A program made the position numbers and the translations under genes. Below the pieces are notes generated by a model that had not been told where the DNA came from, made no database searches, and worked only from the letters and a program-made list of their open reading frames with translations. A stretch of DNA of 22,031 nucleotides from a virus. The first letter of the stretch is position 1. Each line of letters starts with the position of its first letter. Where the stretch lies: IMG/VR virus record IMGVR_UViG_3300042090_002387, positions 1 to 22,031 of that record. One strand, given 5' to 3'. Of this stretch, positions 18,963 through 22,031 are shown one piece after another.

Positions 18963-19187
18963 GTGCCGCTGACCGAGAAGGGTTCGGAAATTAAGGAAAA
19001 GATGGAGTCGGAATACGGCTCCAAAAAAGGTGAGGAAGTTTTTTACGCCAGTCGCAATGCCGGCACGATCACTGGCGTGGACGAACACTCACTGGACGCG
19101 AGCGGATCCGGCGGCGATGCGATCCCGATAAAAATCACGCCGGCGGAAATCAACAAAAAGAATCGAGAATTTTGGCGCGAAACATGA
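18963..19187 (+). CDS. Small capsid-region phage protein
   Basis: A 74-residue protein starts at GTG 18963 behind AGGAG. The N-terminus MPLTEKGSEIKEKMESEYGS, KKGEEVFYASRNAGTITGV matches a small protein I recall from many phages near the connector genes (a KGxxIxxxMxxxYGxxKGxxVFYAxxN pattern). After a Gly/Ser linker, the end PIKITPAEINKKNREFWRET repeats the N-x-K-N-R-x-aromatic-W motif seen at the end of the DUF2213 protein. Such a C-terminal peptide could be a docking tag for the capsid. Confidence 0.7.
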   Translation: MPLTEKGSEIKEKMESEYGSKKGEEVFYASRNAGTITGVDEHSLDASGSGGDAIPIKITPAEINKKNREFWRET

Positions 19188-19193
19188 GGCACC

Positions 19194-19718
19194 GTGGCTT
19201 TTTCGAACGTAACACCGAACGTTACACCCGCGCAGTTTTTGGGCGACTATCCTGAATTCCAGGATTCGAAGAAGTATCTTCCGTCCACGATTCTTTATTG
19301 GCTTGCCGTAGCAACCATCCTGCTGAACAAGGAGCGCTTTCCGGATCCCAACGTGTTGTACCTCGCGACAGAGCTCTTGTGTGCGCACGAAATGGTCATC
19401 GAAGCAATGAATCGGGATACCGCAGAGGTTGACGGCTGGCCCGGAATCAGCAAAGGCGTCGTCTCGAGCGAAAGTCCCGGCGCAGTGTCGATCAATTACG
19501 ATACAGCCCCAGCGCTGGAAGAGGGCGCGGGAAATTTCAATCTAACGACATACGGCACGCGGCTCTGGAAACTGATTAGCAACGCCGGCGCTGGCCCAAT
19601 TCAGATTGGTCCAAGCGGAGACTGCGGGCTCGTTGGAGTCGTACCGGGTTCGAGCCAGGGTGGGCCAGCCTATTCCGGACCGCCGTGCTTTCCCGGAATC
19701 ACCACGTTTGGGGGCTAG
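19194..19718 (+). CDS. Head-tail connector protein, DUF4054-like
   Basis: A 174-residue protein starts at GTG 19194, with GAGG upstream and a seven-base gap from the previous stop. It matches DUF4054 connectors: VTPAQFLGDYPEFQDSKKYL, a helical LPSTILYWLAVATILLNKER, PNVLYLATELLCAHEMVIEA, and the late GTRLWKLISNAGAGPIQIG. The C-terminus is Gly/Pro-rich (VGVVPGSSQGGPAYSGPPC). These proteins bind below the portal and complete the head so the tail can attach. It leads the connector cluster. Confidence 0.75.
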   Translation: MAFSNVTPNVTPAQFLGDYPEFQDSKKYLPSTILYWLAVATILLNKERFPDPNVLYLATELLCAHEMVIEAMNRDTAEVDGWPGISKGVVSSESPGAVSINYDTAPALEEGAGNFNLTTYGTRLWKLISNAGAGPIQIGPSGDCGLVGVVPGSSQGGPAYSGPPCFPGITTFGG

Positions 19719-19720
19719 CG

Positions 19721-20248
19721 ATGCCTCAGCCGCCCATTCGAATCACCGCAAAAATCCTGAAAACAATCGATCGCACAGCGAACTTCGGTAAAGCTCTGGC
19801 AGCGCTGGAAAAAACCGATGTGCTCGTTGGAATTCCGCGTGAGAAAGCCGCACGCGAACCGGACCCCAAGACGGGTAAGGTCCCGGGTATCAACAATGCC
19901 GCCCTGGGCTACATTCACAATTACGGCATGCCGACTAAGAATATTCCGGCGCGTCCGTTCATGGAGCCCGGAATCAAAGATGTGCAAGGCGCAATCTCTC
20001 CGCGCATGGGCGACGCCGCGCGCGCAGCGCTGACGGGACGACCAGACGTCGTGCTTCGAAACTTGAATGCAGCGGGACTGGTGGCGCAGGTTGGAATCCA
20101 GAAGAAAATCCGCAGCGGACCTTTCCAACCGCTGAAACCTGCTACGCTGGCCGCGCGCCGCCGCCGCGGCCGCACCGGCACGAAGCCGTTGATCGATACG
20201 TCTCAGTTGCTACAGCACATTTCCTACGTCGTGAGGACTGCAAAATAA
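19721..20248 (+). CDS. Neck/tail-completion protein, HK97 gp10 / Mu gpG-like
   Basis: A 175-residue protein starts at ATG 19721, two bases after the previous stop. The typical virion-morphogenesis pattern is present: a central DVLVGIPREKAA strand, NNAALGYIHNYGMPTKNIPA (N-A-x-x-A-x-x-x-E/H-x-G), and RPFMEPGIKDV. The C-terminus KKIRSGPFQPLKPATLAARR then PLIDTSQLLQHISYVV corresponds to the P-L-x-x-x-T-x-L-x-x-x-I motif of these proteins. It acts in the neck or as tail terminator. The stop shares a base with the next start. Confidence 0.75.
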   Translation: MPQPPIRITAKILKTIDRTANFGKALAALEKTDVLVGIPREKAAREPDPKTGKVPGINNAALGYIHNYGMPTKNIPARPFMEPGIKDVQGAISPRMGDAARAALTGRPDVVLRNLNAAGLVAQVGIQKKIRSGPFQPLKPATLAARRRRGRTGTKPLIDTSQLLQHISYVVRTAK

Positions 20249-20664
20249 TGGCGATGATAGACATGACGGTCGCGCTCACGAATCCTCAGACGTTGCAGAA
20301 GTTTGCGGTGCTGCGCCGGAAGCAGTTCGTGAACAATTTCGGCGAAACAAAAATGGAAATCGAGACGATTCCGCGCGTGTTTGGGGTCATCCATCCGGAA
20401 GGGCCGAATGATATCGCACGCCGGCCGGAAGCACAGACGAACGCCAAGACCATGGTGGTGATTACGAAATTCCGCTTGCGCGGCGAGTCGGAAAATATCG
20501 ATGGGGTGAACTACCAGCCGGACGTGATCCAGTGGGGCGGAAATAATTTCCTGGTGGCGCGGCCGGAGGACTACAGCAAATACGCACGAGGGTTCATACG
20601 GGCGACGATCACGTCGACCGATATTGTCGATCGGCCGCCGAAGATTCGGCAGGGACAGCAATGA
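20248..20664 (+). CDS. Neck-region phage structural protein
   Basis: A 138-residue protein starts at ATG 20248, directly at the previous stop. It is beta-rich with a basic start (NPQTLQKFAVLRRKQFVNNF), IPRVFGVIHPEGPNDIARRP, AKTMVVITKFRLRGESEN and GVNYQPDVIQWGGNNFLVAR. This layout and its place between the gp10-like and neck-terminator genes match a family of small connector or tail-completion proteins in myovirus-like phages, for which I know no firm name. It overlaps the next gene by ATGA. Confidence 0.65.
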   Translation: MAMIDMTVALTNPQTLQKFAVLRRKQFVNNFGETKMEIETIPRVFGVIHPEGPNDIARRPEAQTNAKTMVVITKFRLRGESENIDGVNYQPDVIQWGGNNFLVARPEDYSKYARGFIRATITSTDIVDRPPKIRQGQQ

Positions 20665-21311
20665 ATCAGGCACCGCAAATCCAGCCCGGCCCGGGAAGCT
20701 ACGTTCTTCCGTCGTCCACCAATGGCGAGCTCAACGATTATTTGCTGGACCGCTTTTTGCAGCAGGTTGTTGTAGGCGTTACCGGCATGCAGGGGCAGTA
20801 CGTGCGGCCGCGATGGCAGCAGGAACCGCCAAACCAACCGGACCGCGAAATTAGTTGGGCGGCGATTGGCCAGGTGAATCGCGCGCGCGATGCATTCGCA
20901 GATGTGCACCATTGGACGTCCGCGAATGATTTTCAGAAAGCCAATGATCGCGTGGTGCGCAATCAGATTTTCGAGATCCTTTGCAGTTTTTATGGCCCGG
21001 AAGCTGAGGCGAATAGTGAACTACTTGCGATGGGATTCGCCTTGGAGCAAAATCGAAACCAGATGAGCGCGAACGGTTTCAAGCTGTTGTCGGTCGCGGA
21101 CAGCTTGAAAGTTCCCGCACTGATCAAGGAAGAGTGGATCATCGGAATCGATGTCCGTTTTCGGCTGCGCCGTCAGCAAATCTACACGTATCCGAGCCCG
21201 AATTTGCTGGCAGTGAAGTTCACGATCAATTACGAAGAAGGAGATGACGGCTATTCAGTCGCTCCGGGATATGGCCAGCTTCCGTATGGGCTGGGACCGT
21301 TCGATCTTTAG
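20661..21311 (+). CDS. Phage neck terminator protein
   Basis: A 216-residue protein starts at ATG 20661 (ATGA overlap). It resembles neck terminator (gp12-like) proteins: ELNDYLLDRFLQQVVVGVTG, VRPRWQQEPPNQPDREISWA, AIGQVNRARDAFADVHHW, then FEILCSFYGPEAEANSELLA and RDGLALEQNR-like FALEQNRNQMSANG, FKLLSVADSLKVPALIKEEW, and a final R-x-Q-Q-x-Y beta strand. These proteins cap the tail or close the neck ring. It is followed after 11 bases by the tail gene. Confidence 0.75.
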   Translation: MNQAPQIQPGPGSYVLPSSTNGELNDYLLDRFLQQVVVGVTGMQGQYVRPRWQQEPPNQPDREISWAAIGQVNRARDAFADVHHWTSANDFQKANDRVVRNQIFEILCSFYGPEAEANSELLAMGFALEQNRNQMSANGFKLLSVADSLKVPALIKEEWIIGIDVRFRLRRQQIYTYPSPNLLAVKFTINYEEGDDGYSVAPGYGQLPYGLGPFDL

Positions 21312-21322
21312 AGGGAGACGCG

Positions 21323-22031
21323 ATGTCAACAGCCACGTTGCCGATTTCCAGCCTGATCAGCGTTAACGTTTCGCTTACCGCTCAGGCGGCGCAGGCGCAA
21401 AACCTCAACGCGCTTTTAATTCTCGGCGAGAGCACGGTAATCGACGTTGTGACACGCATCCGTAGTTATACGTCCCTCGCGCAAGTGGCAGCGGATTTCA
21501 CAACGAGCGCGCCGGAATATCTGGCGGCCTTGCTGTGGTTCTCGCAGGCTCCGCAGCCGACGCAACTCTACATTGGCCGGTGGGCCAAGACGGCCTCAAG
21601 TGGCCAGCTATACGGAGCGCCGCTCACTCCTACGCAGCAACTTATTGCGACGTGGAACGCCATCGTCAGCGGCGGCCTGACGGTCACAATCGATGCGGGT
21701 TCCCCGCAGCATCTCACCGGCCTAGATTTCGCGTTGGCCGCCAACATGAATGGGGTCGCCGCCGTAATCCAGGCCGCCCTTACGGGCGCAACGATCGTTT
21801 GGAACGCCATTTACAATCGCTTCATCATCACCAGCAACACGACGGGGGCGACGTCGGCTGTCAGTTTCGCAACTGCACCGGGATCCGGCACTGATATCAG
21901 CTCCCTAACCGGCCTTGCGCAGAGCGACAGCGGGTCGTACCAGGCGCCGGGCATCGTCGCCGAAACTGCACTTGCGGCCGTCACATATTTCGACACAACT
22001 TTCGGGCAGCAGTTCTTTGGCCTTGCCGTCA
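21323..22031 (+). CDS. DUF3383 family tail protein (sheath-like), partial
   Basis: The gene starts at ATG 21323 behind GAGGGAG and runs off the right edge after 236 codons. The N-terminus LPISSLISVNVSLTAQAAQA, QNLNALLILGESTVID, RIRSYTSLAQVAADFTTSAP, then LLWFSQAPQPTQLYIGRW is characteristic of DUF3383, which is found at the tail sheath position of contractile-tailed phages. Later parts contain repeated Thr/Ala/Gly beta segments. The full family length is about 350-500 residues, so roughly half is missing. It supports a contractile tail. Confidence 0.8.
   Translation, partial: MSTATLPISSLISVNVSLTAQAAQAQNLNALLILGESTVIDVVTRIRSYTSLAQVAADFTTSAPEYLAALLWFSQAPQPTQLYIGRWAKTASSGQLYGAPLTPTQQLIATWNAIVSGGLTVTIDAGSPQHLTGLDFALAANMNGVAAVIQAALTGATIVWNAIYNRFIITSNTTGATSAVSFATAPGSGTDISSLTGLAQSDSGSYQAPGIVAETALAAVTYFDTTFGQQFFGLAV

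Overview
The window is a stretch of a tailed double-stranded DNA phage or prophage (Caudoviricetes). Every supported gene is on the + strand, spacing is tight with many ATGA or GTGA stop/start overlaps, and the right half is a collinear head and neck gene order: DUF1073-type portal, SPP1 gp7/Mu gpF-type head morphogenesis protein, DUF2213 protease/scaffold-like protein, cement-like protein, DUF2184-type major capsid protein, head-tail connectors, neck terminator, and the start of a DUF3383 tail protein. DUF3383 proteins are typical of phages with contractile tails, so a myovirus-like particle is inferred. DNA is moderately GC-rich with frequent GTG starts. The host cannot be read from the sequence; an environmental, possibly Acidobacteriota-like host is only a guess. 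No integrase, terminase, lysin or repressor is seen, so lifestyle is open.

Layout. (1) 1-3805: about fourteen small early or accessory genes (several Cys-rich mini-proteins, small membrane or secreted proteins, a MazG-like protein with a changed metal ligand) and an atypical tRNA at 1003-1081. Recurring start-site cassettes lie between some of them. (2) 3812-6235: a self-contained accessory block with hairpins and terminators, a beta-rich protein with its own promoter, a DUF3309-like mini membrane protein, a LuxR-type HTH regulator and two secreted Ig-like (FN3 and BACON-like) proteins. (3) 6283-7156: small conserved and zinc-ribbon proteins leading into the portal. (4) 7153-8853: portal with an unusual C-terminal four-cysteine module. 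(5) 8862-12705: a 3.8-kb cargo block between portal and head morphogenesis gene. It holds small proteins, a replication-organiser-like protein with a structured 5' leader and iteron-like/G-rich repeats inside its gene, and an orphan DNA methyltransferase. (6) 12695-13926: head morphogenesis protein and a Cys-rich protein. (7) 13955-14910: a two-gene unit with its own promoter and terminator (moron-like). (8) 14919-22031: capsid, connector, neck and tail genes.

Regulation. Three genes (starts at 4820, 6965, 13990) begin exactly 7 nt after the last base of a -10-like hexamer, as expected for leaderless mRNAs; two more (3988, 6300) begin 4-5 nt later. This pattern, the replication-gene leader and repeats, and sequence shared between structural proteins (N-termini of cement and capsid; C-termini of DUF2213 and a small capsid-region protein) are the most interesting signals. 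No CRISPR array, IS element or defence locus is supported.
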